Shown here: positions 52,872 through 63,911 of the stretch, piece by piece
Layout of the letters: the number at the start of each line of letters is the position of its first letter
Numbering within the stretch: the first letter of the stretch is position 1
NCBI GenBank assembly: GCA_032622095.1
Contig: CP136069.1
Coordinates: 202,912,690-202,976,689, forward strand
Direction of reading: 5' to 3'
From: Siphonodentalium dalli
Taxonomy: Eukaryota; Mollusca; Scaphopoda; Gadilida; Siphonodentaliidae
Length of the DNA stretch: 64,000 bases
The notes under the pieces: model-generated
Told to the model about the DNA's origin: nothing
Databases searched by the model: none
The model's input: only the letters and a program-made list of their open reading frames with translations
Program-made: the position numbers and the translations under genes

Positions 52872-55709
52872 ATCAGGGGTCAATACTATGAAACTTTTTC
52901 TTTGTAAGAATCTACAATTGTTTGTAAGAAATAACAATTTATCATTCCGCCAATACTATGAACCTACGATTACAAACATAAATCACAAATAGTACGTGTT
53001 CTTTGTATTTACAAATATCTCCAATCACAAAGAATGTTCGAGTACTATGAAACAAATTTTTTCAGTTTTCGCACCCTTAACCCGGATAATATATATATCT
53101 ATGATACGCAGGGACGTGGCGAGAAGGGGTCGATTCACCCCCTCGTGAAAATATTTTGTCAGCTGGAAATCTCAAGTACAACGCACAGGGACGTCGCGAC
53201 AAGGGGGTTGGGTTATGTTTCTCGCTCCAAACATTTTATCAACACGTTCAACAGCTGGAAATTTGATACCTGAAACAACATGAATTGGAAAATTTACAAC
53301 AACAATAGGTTGAACTTGTTCTGTTATTTTGTTTTTTCCAACAATTTATAAAGGGGTATGTTTTGTTTTAGACCAACATTTGCATATTTACCTCCTTTGG
53401 TCAAAAGTTTGGATTGAAATGGCCTATATTTATAAATTGTCAAACCTTATGGGGTGTCAGCTTGGATGTGAGGTAGCAGTATGTGTTCCTTGTAACTACT
53501 GAAATTACCCAATTTATTGAAAGTTACAACGTTAAAGAACTTGTGTAGAATGTCTATATAGGGTGTCAAACATAAATTGTCGATTTTCACATCCTTAAAC
53601 CAGAGCATATAACCATCTGATTCGCAGGGATGTATCCCCCCCCCCCTTATGAAAATGTGTTATCAATGGAAATCTCATAAACAGGGACATGCGATAGTGG
53701 TCTTGGGAACACGATGCCTAGCACATTACAGCTGTTCAGAATAGGAAGGGGCGAGTAGCCGCCAAATCGTATGAGTCACAACATCTCTGACAAAAGTTGT
53801 TGATTAATACAAATAGTGAGTGATACTTGCGGATTATAGCCAACATTATCATGTAACATGTATTTCCATAATCAATGATATATCCAAGAATGTTAACGGT
53901 GAGTGAAGTTTGTCCTATTTATTTTTACGCCGGGTATATATATACTGCATTTAGCTGTTTTGAACTATTCATTTACAATGGCGTATTCTTCCGATGAGGA
54001 TATCGATTTGGTGGTTATTGGCGGGCGTCCTCCTAGACGAGAAAGAAGGTTCGAAACTTCATTGCTGTACGAATTCCGGGAGAGGTACAGGGTGCCCGAA
54101 AGTGTGGTGGAGTTATTGGTGGAGAAGATTGGCGATTATCTATTGCCAATGACCGGTCGTAGCAGACCACTGACACCACGGCAGCAGATCTTAGTTTTCC
54201 TTCATTTTTTGGAAACGAATGGTTTTTACCATATGGCGAAAGACTGCCATGGCATTGGAAGAGACACCGTGAAACGAGTTGTGCATAAGGTGGCACCACT
54301 CGTAGTGGATTTAGCACCGGATGTTATTCGCTGGCCAAGGAACCCAGTTCAAATTGCAGAGAACTTTTTCGACATCAGCGGTATTCCGGGAGTGTGTTGA
54401 TTGGTAGACGATTCACACATCAGAGTTATCCCCCCTGCTGTCGACGAACGGAGTTATGTGAATAGGCACCATGTCCATTCCATTAACTGTGCAATTGTTT
54501 GTGGTCCAGACCTGTACATTTATTTCGCCAGTACACGCTTACCTGGCAGTGTGCATGATTCCCGTGTTCACTATCGTTTATCGCTAGGCCACACACGACG
54601 TTGTGAATTTTACGGGTGGAGGAAAGACCATGCAGAGGCTTGATTTCACCGAGAAATCGTCCCACTGCGTGTAGAAACCACCGACCCCCGGAAAGCAACT
54701 GACAAACTTGCCCAGATACACGATTCCGGTCACCCTCCATATGACGGGGTTGGACCAGCTTCGTCAGCGATGGACGGCCTGTGACGGTGTAATGCACCTG
54801 GCACTACCGACTGGACCCCGGGGCCCCCGCACCACTCCTATAACCGAGACCATTAGCACGTCCCTGTTTCGATACACCCCCTCCCGATAAAATGGAGCCA
54901 CGTTACTGCCTCGATGTGTTATGATAAGAGTAGCGGATCAGTTTGAAATAATAGGATGGTCACAATATATATAATGCTATACCATCAAAATAATATTTTA
55001 TTTTCACAAACTGAATGATTGTAAATTTGTAATTTGTAAAAACAATGATACCAAATTGTTTGTAGTACTCGTTATTACACTGACTTGTACTTACAAACAC
55101 ACACTACAAACGAACCGTTTAATTGTTAACTTGCGCAGACAAGTGGTCATCAACTTAGCAATCCGTGAACCGATTGGATAGCTCTGAGAAGCGATCACCT
55201 CTCAACTTATGATTGGTTATTTCTTTTGTAACTTTGGCCCGCCGTGATTCAATATATTGTGAATCACTCACAAGCAAAGGTTTGTCCGTAAGCAATCTAC
55301 AATAATCAGCAGTAGATCTTTGTGAAATTTGCGAGATTTTGTTAGCTCATCGTTTCATAGTACCGGCGTTAGTGATAATCACAATATGATAGCACGCATT
55401 GTAACTTCCCCATATAAATTGTTGTCAGTTATTTTAGCTCTATATGCATGTCCGTCTAATTTGAACTGGTATTCAGATAACACTGATAACAGGTGCATGG
55501 GAGCAGAGTGGGGAGTTAGTTTTTTCTAAGTTTTACAGCTGCCTTCTAGGGTTTCACCTCTCGTCCAGTCTAAGGTATTACAATAATACGGCTAAATTTT
55601 CCCTGTACTATGAAACCACTGTGATAGTTAACACAAATTTGTAATTACAAATTAATAAATACAATTTGTATTTACAGGTATAAAATTGTTCATAGTATTG
55701 ACCCCTGAT
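52872..55709. mobile_element. PIF/Harbinger DNA transposon, 2.84 kb
   Basis: Termini ATCAGGGGTCAATACTATGA (left) and TTCATAGTATTGACCCCTGA + T (right) are inverted copies. A Harbinger-type transposase frame lies inside (53978-54643). Autonomous Harbingers usually also encode a Myb/SANT-like protein; I did not find one. Subterminal TACAAAT-type motifs repeat near both ends. The symmetric ATCAGGGG/CCCCTGAT ends leave the 3-bp target duplication undecided. Confidence 0.8.
53978..54643 (+). pseudogene. Harbinger transposase (HARBI1/DDE_4-like), interrupted and truncated
   Basis: Start chosen at MAYSSDEDIDLVVIGG; an upstream in-frame Met (53903) leads from a hydrophobic stretch unlike the family. 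N-terminal helices (ESVVELLVEKIGDYL) precede LTPRQQILVFLHFLETNGFY and GIGRDTVKRVVHKV, typical of the family's helix-turn-helix region. A TGA stop at 54398-54400 interrupts the segment just before VDDSHIRVIPP (first catalytic Asp). The same frame then continues through NCAIVCGPDLYIYF and RLPGSVHDSRV (second Asp), ending at 54643. The region with the catalytic Glu was not found. Intact relatives are roughly 350-400 residues, so this copy lost its C terminus as well. Confidence 0.82.
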
Positions 55710-56137
55710 CGTGACGATTCAGCGATATGGCGCCAGACGCGTGCCGTTATTAGCGCGCGCCGCGTGTATACTGTTCTGCAAATTCTTGATAGCTGTGGTC
55801 CAGTGGGCATTATATTTATAGAAAATTGGTTTTTCCGGTTTAAAAGTCGAACTGCGCGACCAGGATGCCGAGTCCGGTAAAAGGTGTAGTTGGGAATTTC
55901 AATTTCGTTTATTGTCCTTTACTTTGGTTTGTGACAAGCTATGTCAATTACCAATAAAATAAATTTAAAAGATAATTTGTAAGTCTTTTATTTCAACTTT
56001 TATAGATATGTTTCGTTCTGCAGCCCACTGATGGTTGTGGTCGGAGACGACCGAGTCGGCCGCCGGTTCGTTAATTAGGTGCTAGTTGTTATATGTTATT
56101 TTAACGGAATTCTGAGTTGGTCATTCGCGAAACCAAT
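55710..56137. other. No gene seen
   Basis: No recognised feature between the Harbinger element and the next duplication. Confidence 0.35.
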
Positions 56138-56265
56138 ATATTTTATATTCTATAATTACAAGCATGGTATATAATATATGATCTTGAGCGCGTTAACCTT
56201 TATATTTTATATTCTATAATTACAAGCATGGTATATAATATATGATCTTGAGCGCGTTAACCTTT
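56138..56265. repeat. 64-bp tandem duplication
   Basis: ATATTTTATATTCTATAATT + ACAAGCATGGTATATAATAT + ATGATCTTGAGCGCGTTAAC is present twice, essentially identical, so recent. Confidence 0.9.
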
Positions 56266-56316
56266 CTGACTATGGTTTTCTTGTTACATGTAGTCGAGGT
56301 TTCTATTTTATTTCTG

Positions 56317-56716
56317 TTAACCCTTTACCCAACAGAAGGGCCCTGTGCCAATGCATTCTCTTATATATGCGAGTCGACCATAGGTCGCCTCGCATATATA
56401 AGAGAATGCATTGGCTTAACACATTAAAAATTATAAAATTGTTAAAGAATGTAAGAAAAAATGGTAAAAAGTGTTAAAAAAATATTTGTTTTAGGCCAAT
56501 GCATTCTCTTATATATGCGAGGCGACCTATGGTCGACTCGCATATATAAGAGAATGCATTGGCACAGGGCATAACTGTAACTATCACAATGTGGTCAAGG
56601 AGCCGGTTCCAATGATATCCATATTTGTATGGTTCTATTGAGACAGACCGAAGATATTTTAGGCTGTTGAAGCTTTATTTGGCCGGTTTTGGCCGGTTTG
56701 TTGGGTAAAGGGTTAA
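56317..56716. mobile_element. TTAA-flanked hairpin MITE, full length
   Basis: TTAACCCTTTACCCAACAGA ... GTTGGGTAAAGGGTTAA, 400 bp. Hairpins 56348-56414 and 56496-56562. Closest in layout and sequence to the copy at 19117-19516; a good reference copy for the family. Confidence 0.9.
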
Positions 56717-56764
56717 CAACTCGACTCATGGTTAAAGTGATGTTTTCATAACAGAATAGCAAAT

Positions 56765-57030
56765 AATCTTGCAAAATAAGATATTTTCATAAATTTGATA
56801 TTAAATTAGGCTGAACATAGCGTCATTGTTATAAACGAATTACATGCAGTGATTATTGTTGGCGGAATCATTTCCGTAATGTATATGCCCGATAATTTGT
56901 CCCCAACAAAGTAGTAAATATTTACAGTTGTGCCTAGTTCAAACATTGTATTGTCTTAAATGGTATATATAGTCGATGAGGTTGAATTTTTCGATAATCT
57001 TAGTTGATTGCCACGCTCTTCCAGCGAAGA
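56765..57030 (-). repeat. Dispersed repeat R3
   Basis: Inverse of 22341-22625: GTCCCCAACAAAGTAGTAAA, TTGTATTGTCTTAAATGGTA, CGATAATCTTAGTTGATTGC. Confidence 0.65.
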
Positions 57031-57077
57031 CAATGTTCGGATAATAATATCTCGGTTTTATTAACTGAAGTAAGTCC

Positions 57078-57399
57078 ATGGTATGGCTGAAGGGGTCACT
57101 CACTAGGGGTTTGAAAATGTGCTGAAGGGTACACAGGGTTTGTTATCGGCACGAACACCATTACTTAAATTTTGTTTACGAAAGTCTGGCGCCCATTAAC
57201 AGTTCGTTTTCAGTACACTTTAATATTCATTGGAACGTAAACAATTATTCTCTAACAGAAATGATGGAAGATACGAAAACTGAATGTCCTTTAGAACGAC
57301 ATTTCAAACCCTGCGTATATACCCTTCAGCACATTTTGAAAATCCTGTGTACCCTTCAGCACTTGTTTTGGTGAGAGTGACCCCTTTAGCCATAGTATA
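57078..57399. mobile_element. Foldback MITE
   Basis: GGTATGGCTGAAGGGGTCAC + TCACTAGGGG at the left pairs with GTGACCCCTTTAGCCATAGT at the right. GTGCTGAAGGGTACACAGGG pairs with CCTGTGTACCCTTCAGCAC. 322 bp, non-coding. Confidence 0.7.
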
Positions 57400-58053
57400 T
57401 GTCTTTAACGAAGGACGGTTGTCAGTGTCAGGACCTGCCCTATATAACATGTATTGCCCTATATAACATGTATTGACCTATATAGCAGATATTGCCTTTT
57501 ATTGATGAATGCTGTCAATTTTTGGTATCCGAGTTTAGTGACATGTGCGCCAAAGTTGCCCGGATTCGTTTTACATGATATATTCATAGTTGTAACATAG
57601 TTTTTTTTAGAATATGCCTTGTATTTCCACATTGTTTTACATGTACATCTGATTGTGAGGTGTGTGTGTGTCGTTATAGGCGGGCGATGATTGTGACGTG
57701 TGTGCCGTTGTAGGTATACTAAGTTTAGGCTTACAACCAAGGGCAGGGGGCACAATTTTCAGAAAATGGAGCCTTTTTTAATCAGAGATATATATATATT
57801 GGTATTGGCATAAATGCCAAAGTGGCAACATGTGTGCAATCACACCACATTTTAAAATCACTTGCTCATACTAAGCTACATAGAATCAAAATGGTTTTAT
57901 TTTTCTTTTATATATAGCTACTTACATGTATATAACATAACAAGGGTCTTTGAGCTGAAATCTGCGGTATTTCTTGCCCATCTATGAAGTTTCATTTTGG
58001 CTGTATTCCCTTATATGGACAGGGAGCACATGCCTCCATCGGTCTTCTGTCCA
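57400..58053. other. No gene seen
   Basis: CCCTATATAACATGTATTG is directly repeated near 57438-57474. A 98-codon - strand frame (57755-57459) has no recognisable domain. Confidence 0.4.
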
Positions 58054-58265
58054 TAAGCACCTATGGCTTGTGATACCCATAATATATAAGCCATGGGGTG
58101 CTCGTATCCCGGTCCTACAGTAGAGGCACCTATGGCTTGTGATACCCATAATATATAATCCGACGGATGCTCGTATCCCGGTCCTACGGTAGAGGCACCT
58201 ATGGCTTGTGATACCCATAATATATAAGCCTAGGGGTGCTCGTATCCCGGTCCTACAGTAGATGC
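58054..58265. repeat. 69-bp minisatellite
   Basis: Three full units of GCACCTATGGCTTGTGATAC + CCATAATATATAAGCC + GGTGCTCGTATCCCGGTCCT (anchors 58062, 58131, 58200), plus partial units on both sides. Confidence 0.88.
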
Positions 58266-58479
58266 ATCTCTGCCTTGGACGTCGGTAGTGGAAACTTCAC
58301 TAATGATGTCCAGAGCAGTCTACCTTGCGGCATTTTACAGATGTAAAGATAAAGGTAATACAAATAATAAAATATAACAGCATAGAACACCTTGGATAAA
58401 CCCCCTTTATATAAATTTGTTTGGGTTTATGGTGCCCATGTCCGTTGTAAGACATATAAGTTCCAGACCAGTCAGAATG

Positions 58480-59035
58480 GAGATAGATAAATAAGATGGA
58501 TTATCTCTTTAAATAACAAATTTTAAATTGTTGCGTGGGTATAAAATAATAAATGTGAATTGAAGACCCATGTCCGGAAAGGCTTCTATCAATTAATATT
58601 GATTTTATTTCGAATATTTTATTATGATTAATTGGGACACTTTATTTGTATATTTTTAGTACAGACCATTCGGGAGATACCATATAGCGATAGGGAGCAT
58701 TAGGCTGTTCCTATAGCTACGTATCGAGCGTCGAATGTCCCTGACTGATTGGTTGTATTGTTTTATTCCATAGTTATAAGCGATAATGAGTATAATTAAC
58801 GTTTATTTGTGACAACATTACACACTAAAATTTCTGGTCTCTGTTAACAGTAACTACCATTGTTCGTTAACTGAACAACGACACCTTTTTAGACCAGAAA
58901 ATATTCGAAATAAAATCAATATTAATTGATAGAAGTATTTCCGGACAGGAGTCTTCGATTCATATCTATAATAGTTTATACCCCGGTAACTATACAATAC
59001 ATGTTTACAAAGAGATAATCCACCTTTAAAACTAA
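58480..59035. mobile_element. Inverted-repeat element with ~140-bp arms
   Basis: ATGGATTATCTCTTTAAATA, CATGTCCGGAAAGGCTTCTA and TCAATTAATATTGATTTTAT + TTCGAATATTTTA at the left are repeated inverted at 58885-59035 (AAAATATTCGAAATAAAATC, ATTTCCGGACAGGAG, AAGAGATAATCCACC). The spacer is about 250 bp and non-coding. Confidence 0.7.
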
Positions 59036-59324
59036 GGTAACCAGGTAACGCACCGGACAACACGTTAGTGAATGACTTCCAACAACGCTTCACCAGTGCT
59101 TGGCAAAACCACCAGTGGTAATTTTAATCAAAGGGCCATAACTCCCGTGAACATTGGCGGGCGGAGACCCAAATTCTAACATAATCTGTATTTTGTCATA
59201 TTAAATATGCATATACAAAATGTAATTGCATCAATTTAAGCCCTATACAGTTATCATCAGTTATTCATCTTAATCCGCAAGTTGGTCCGAGACGGTCTCA
59301 TCGACTGTTTACTGGGCCACTTAA
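59036..59324. other. No gene seen
   Basis: No recognised feature. Confidence 0.3.
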
Positions 59325-59484
59325 TATTATCGGTGGTGAATACTAATTGATTTCAAAAATCGATATCTGCATGATCACTCTGAGCTTTGACGGGTGGGTT
59401 CCTCGACTCGACTCAAATATTTTTTACCCCAAAAGCCAAGGAAATAGTAATTTGTGAGCGTTAATTTGGATTATGCATCTTTAA
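59325..59484 (-). mobile_element. Partial MITE, AGGTACTCAATCCGA family
   Basis: Reverse copy of the left part of 38754-39205: GAGTCGAGGAACCCA..., CAAGGAAATAGTAATT and TTTGGATTATGCATCTTTAA on the + strand. The other terminus is not identifiable, so it is truncated or decayed. Confidence 0.55.
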
Positions 59485-59609
59485 GTATGTATAGTTTAGC
59501 GATGACGTCACGATGACGTATGTATAGTTTATCGATGAATTTTTTAAAGTAGCGCGCTCGTTTTAGACTGATACATTTTTTAATTTATATTCTACCCGTT
59601 TCAACGATA

Positions 59610-60440
59610 CGCCCCAAGTGGCTTGGTATTACCATCATTCTGTCATTTATACTGTATTATATATTACTCACTTATTACAACTCATCTAACGTTAACAACC
59701 CATGGATTGCAAATGTGCATAAACTGTTAAATGAACTTGGAATTGGGGGGTATATGGATCAATCACACATTATCTAGTCTCGACAGATTTAAGAAGTCGG
59801 TCAAGTGTAGGCTGGAAGACCAATTCATTCAAGAATGGAGAGGTACAATGTGTAATTCAAATAAGTATGCCTTCTACAGAATTATAAAACACGACTTCAC
59901 CAAACAGAAATTCCTCTCTTTCGTGAAAAACGACACCGTCCAAATATACTTCTGAAATTTCGTACCCGCAACCACCACTTACCAATCGAATCTGGTTCAT
60001 GGATTAACTCAGATTATTCCGATAGACTATGTACTCTATGCGGTACAAATATAGGGGACGAATTCCACGTAATATTGCAATGCCCGTGTTTAAAAGACCT
60101 GCGAGTCAAATACATACACAAATATTATTATCGTCGACCAAATACCATCAAATTAAGTGAACTTTTTAACTGTAAACGACATAAAACATTGAAAACCCTA
60201 TCTCTTTTCATTAGACGGGTCCTGATTTTATTCAAAAACTACTGAGGCAAACTATATACGTAATACATTAAAATCCGACATTTGCACAACCATGGGCTGT
60301 TCTCAATCAACTGTATTATTATAATATGTGTAATTTTCAACGCGCACCACTTTTGTAATTTGCACAGAAATTATATGCACTGTATTCCACCGAGCTCTAT
60401 TGTGTCATATTTGACGATTTGAGTGAATAAATAATTGTTG
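59610..60440 (+). pseudogene. 5'-truncated LINE: C-terminal region and 3' UTR
   Basis: Reading starts around NPWIANVHKLLNELG, passes a frameshift near 59740 into DRFKKSVKCRLEDQFIQEW, and another near 59940 into FRTRNHHLPIESGSW. The knuckle CTLCGTNIGDEFHVILQC follows, and the frame stops at TGA 60243-60245. The 3' UTR extends to about 60440. It is clearly the same family as 43763-44503 on the other strand. Not functional. Confidence 0.8.
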
Positions 60441-60445
60441 GGTTC

Positions 60446-61127
60446 CGCGGAAATAATAGATGGAAGGGGAATAACTCTAAATATCCATCTGGAATTATCA
60501 GTCACTGCGCGGTTATTGGTCTTGAAGATTAATAGGAGATTCTGCGTCTATCTATGATTGTAGGGTTTCTATGTGTCTATCCTTGGTAACAGTGTACTAC
60601 GTATATTTCCATGTGTATCACGTGGGTGATGCCATACGTCGATAATCTGTCTTTCACAACAATAATGAACTACTCTATAATGATAAGAATTTCGAGTAGC
60701 GTCTGGTATAGTCATAAATGTTTCGGCATACAATCCAAAAACATTTTCGCAGAGTTGACGAATCGAGTCTGTTTTTATGAGAATAGTGCCATTCAAGCGT
60801 CTTGTCACTCACGGTAAGGCGACATAGTTATGTGTGGCGTGATTATTTTGTACTTATTAATGTTGTTATCATGTCATAGTCGGTGGTATAAGCTATATTT
60901 ATATGATTGCATGCAAAACTCGCGTGTCCATGCTTGACTTCTCGAAACCGTAATCATAACTACGCGGATATAGCAAAACGACAACTATAGTGTAAACATA
61001 TTTTTATTTCCAAATCCAAACAAATAACATAATATACAGATGACACATATATACAAAATAGAAGAGTTAATGCATGGAAACGACAACTGATAGAAAGAGC
61101 ACCCATCCCAGTGGTGTAGAGCCATGT
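60446..61127. other. No gene seen
   Basis: GTCACTCACGGTAAGGCGAC ... GTTGTTATCATGTCATAGTC (about 60803-60885) loosely resembles 7247-7335, perhaps an unassigned dispersed repeat. Confidence 0.35.
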
Positions 61128-61585
61128 GTGACCCGCCATATCAAATCCAGTCGTAAGTCGGGATTTGTTTACCCTGTGCCAATGCATTCTCTTAAATATG
61201 CGAGTCGACCATATTTCGCCTCGCATATATAAGAGAATGCATTGGCCTAACAATTTTTTATCATTTTTTTAAAATAAATGTTTCTTACAATTTTTAGGAA
61301 ATAAAATTAAAAACATCCATTACCCTGCAGGGAGCCCCACACATATATAGAAGCATATAGAAGAGTGTCGTCTGCTCGTGTTTGTCTGGGGCTCTGTATG
61401 GGTGAAATTATAAAATTGTTAAAGAATACAAGAAAAAATTATTAAAATTGTAAAAAATTGTTAGGCCAATGCATTCTCTTATATATGCGAGGCGACATAT
61501 GGTCGACTCGCATATATAAGAGAATGCATTGGCACAGGGTAAAAAAAATCCCGACTTACGACTGGATTTGATATGGCGGGTCACA
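61128..61585. mobile_element. Hairpin MITE, TGTGACCCGCC family, full length
   Basis: TGTGACCCGCCATATCAAAT + CCAGTCGTAAGTCGGGATTT at the left and the inverted copy ending ATATGGCGGGTCACA at the right. Hairpins at 61179-61245 and 61466-61532, flanked by CCCTGTG and CACAGGG as in the TTAA family. The central palindromic block has GGAGCCCC ... GGGGCTC. 458 bp; this is the reference copy of the family. Confidence 0.85.
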
Positions 61586-62221
61586 TATTCATAATTATTA
61601 TCAGTATCTGAGCGTGAAGTACATGACCATGTAACAACGGTACATACAATGGTCACTTTATACGTTTAGCAAACAAATTATATTACCTAAACTTATTTAA
61701 AGTGACACTTGCAAATTACTCCGTAAAACTACTAACAAATTTGGCATATAAAAGACGATAACTTACTTTTTGTATAAATAATGAATATATATATAACATG
61801 ACCTGAGATTCAGGGTTCTCTACAATTTAAATTTTTTGCTAAAACGGCTCTGACGCAGACCGTGTGTTCATCATTTGGAGAATACAAGTTTCCGGTGAAC
61901 AAACCGCTGTACCTTGTGTGCGGAGCGAAATGTTATTTTATATTATATGCATGAACACATTCTGGGCCACAGACGTTCCAAATGGTGATGGCTTATAGTA
62001 ATTTAATCGTATTTTATGTCATAGATTGTTATTAAAACAATATATCAAGGAACTATAAAAAAAATAATCAGTGACTCGAATATTAGATGGGCCTTTAATT
62101 AACCAGGTTTAGCCAAAGGTACGTGTAACTTGTAACGTGTGTTACTATGGTATTACTATGGATGTTTACGGCGCCAAAGCTGAATGTTTATTGATATCGG
62201 CCCGTCTTGTAGCTTCAGTTG
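61586..62221. other. No gene seen
   Basis: GATGGGCCTTTAATTAA near 62088 resembles the right end of the AGGCCCACTT element at 19094, but I found no left partner. Confidence 0.35.
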
Positions 62222-62818
62222 GAATTTAAATCCGACGGTCCATTATTTCAATAAACATCGGACCGACCACGTAACGAAACTAATTTAAATCCGACGGTCC
62301 ATTATTTCAATAAACATCGGACCGACCACGTAACGAAACTAATTTAAATCCGACGGTCCATTATTTCAATAAACGTCAGACCGACCACGTAACGAAACTA
62401 ATTTAAATCCGACGGTCCATTATTTCAATAAACGTCAGACCGACCACGTAACGAAACTAATTTAAATCCGACGGTCCATTATTTCAATAAACGTCAGACC
62501 GACCACGTAACGAAACTAATTTAAATCCGACGGTCCATTATTTCAATAAACATCGGACCGACCACGTAACGAAACTAATTTAAATCCGACGGTCCATTAT
62601 TTCAATAAACGTCAGACCGACCACGTAACGAAACTAATTTAAATCCGACGGTGCATTATTTCAATAAACGTCAGACCGACCACGTAACGAAACTAATTTA
62701 AATCCGACGGTCCATTATTTCAATAAACGTCAGACCGACCACGTAACGAAACTAATTTAAATCCGACGGTCCATTATTGAATAAAAGTCGGACCGACCAC
62801 GTAACGAAACTAATTTAA
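62222..62818. repeat. 59-bp minisatellite
   Basis: About ten units of AATTTAAATCCGACGGTCCA + TTATTTCAATAAACGTCAGA + CCGACCACGTAACGAAACT with a 59-base period (62232, 62291, ...). Two main variants (CATCGGACC and GTCAGACC) alternate irregularly. Confidence 0.93.
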
Positions 62819-63097
62819 AGACTCGCGGGAAATTCCCGCAGCATGACGTCATGAGGTTCTAAATACCGATACGGATAATTTATGCATGCATGTCATGCAA
62901 TCATTCCTGTTTCAGAACATTTGCGACAGTTGTTATGATATTATACCGTAGGCATAATTATGTTACAATATGTAACTTGGGATAGTCGCGTGCATGAACA
63001 AATTCTCATTGTTATTATAGAAATGTAATGGTTTTGTTTCTCTTGTCACTGCATGTAGGCGCAGGAGTACTTTATTTCACTAAGAACTGTATTTTTA
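62819..63097. other. No gene seen
   Basis: Spacer between two tandem arrays. No feature recognised. Confidence 0.3.
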
Positions 63098-63115
63098 CCC
63101 CCCCCCCCCCCCCGC

Positions 63116-63911
63116 CCAACATATATATTTTGAAGACCTCTGTTTGTCTGTCTGTCTGTCTGTATGTCTGTCATTAATACAAATCTACGATTCTCGACCG
63201 ATCGGGACGAAACTTGGTACGTGTGTGTAGTTTGACCAGGCGGTCGTCGTTGTCGTATTGGCGAGCCCGTGCGACGCCAGCTTCGTGCATGCGCAGACGA
63301 GATCTCGGAAACGGGTGGAGCTATCGACTTGAAATTTGGTGTGTGAATGTATCTTGCCCCGGATACGAATTTTATCGGGTCGCCGAGCCCGTGCGACGCC
63401 AGCTTCGCGCATGCACAGACCAGATCTCGGAAACGGGTGGAGCTATCGACTTGAAATTTGGTATGTGAATGTATCTTGCCCCGGATACGAATTTTATCGG
63501 GTCGCCGAGCCCGTGCGACGCCAGCTTCGCGCATGCGCAGACCAGATCTTGGAAACGGGTGGAGCTATCGACTTGAAATTTGGTATGTGAATGTATCTTG
63601 CCCCGGATACGAATTTTATCGGGTCGCCGAGCCCGTGCGACGCCAGCTTCGCGCATGCGCAGACCAGATCTCGGAAGCTCGGCGACCCCAGATTCGCGCA
63701 TGCGCAGACCAGATCTCGGAAACGGGTGGAGCTATCGACTTTAAATTTGCTATGTGAATGTATCTTGCCTCGGATACGAATTTTATCGGGTCGCCGAGCC
63801 CGTGCGACGCCAGCTTCGCGCATGCGCAGACCAGATCTCGGAAACGGGTGGAGCTATCGACTTGAAATTTGGTTTTTGAATAGCCCGGACAACGTCGGGC
63901 TCATCGGCTAG
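63116..63911 (+). mobile_element. Helitron-like non-autonomous element with internal tandem repeats
   Basis: A 3'-end candidate: the hairpin AGCCCGGACAACGTCGGGCT (63882-63901), six bases, then CTAG (63908-63911) followed by T, as expected of Helitron 3' ends. The next bases TCTCATATATATTTTGAAGA start a second copy of the sequence found at about 63118 (ACATATATATTTTGAAGACC + TCTGTTTGTCTGTC). That would be a head-to-tail junction with period about 795 bp. (GTCT)n and an internal 122-bp tandem repeat recall tandem-repeat-bearing Helitron-related elements of molluscs. No Rep/helicase gene is in view. A C16 run precedes it (63098-63113). Confidence 0.5.
63260..63880. repeat. 122-bp internal tandem repeat
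   Basis: About five units of GATCTCGGAAACGGGTGGAG + CTATCGACTTGAAATTTGG + ... + TTATCGGGTCGCCGAGCCCG + TGCGACGCCAGCTTCGCGCA. Anchors at 63301, 63423, 63545 and 63667 have a period of 122; an extra 47-base partial unit follows near 63670. The GC-rich units create overlapping open frames on both strands that I regard as spurious. Confidence 0.9.

Noticed and set aside
63046-63911. Several 75-160 residue frames on both strands
   Set aside because: Created by the GC-rich 122-bp repeat unit within a transposon-like element; open in many frames.
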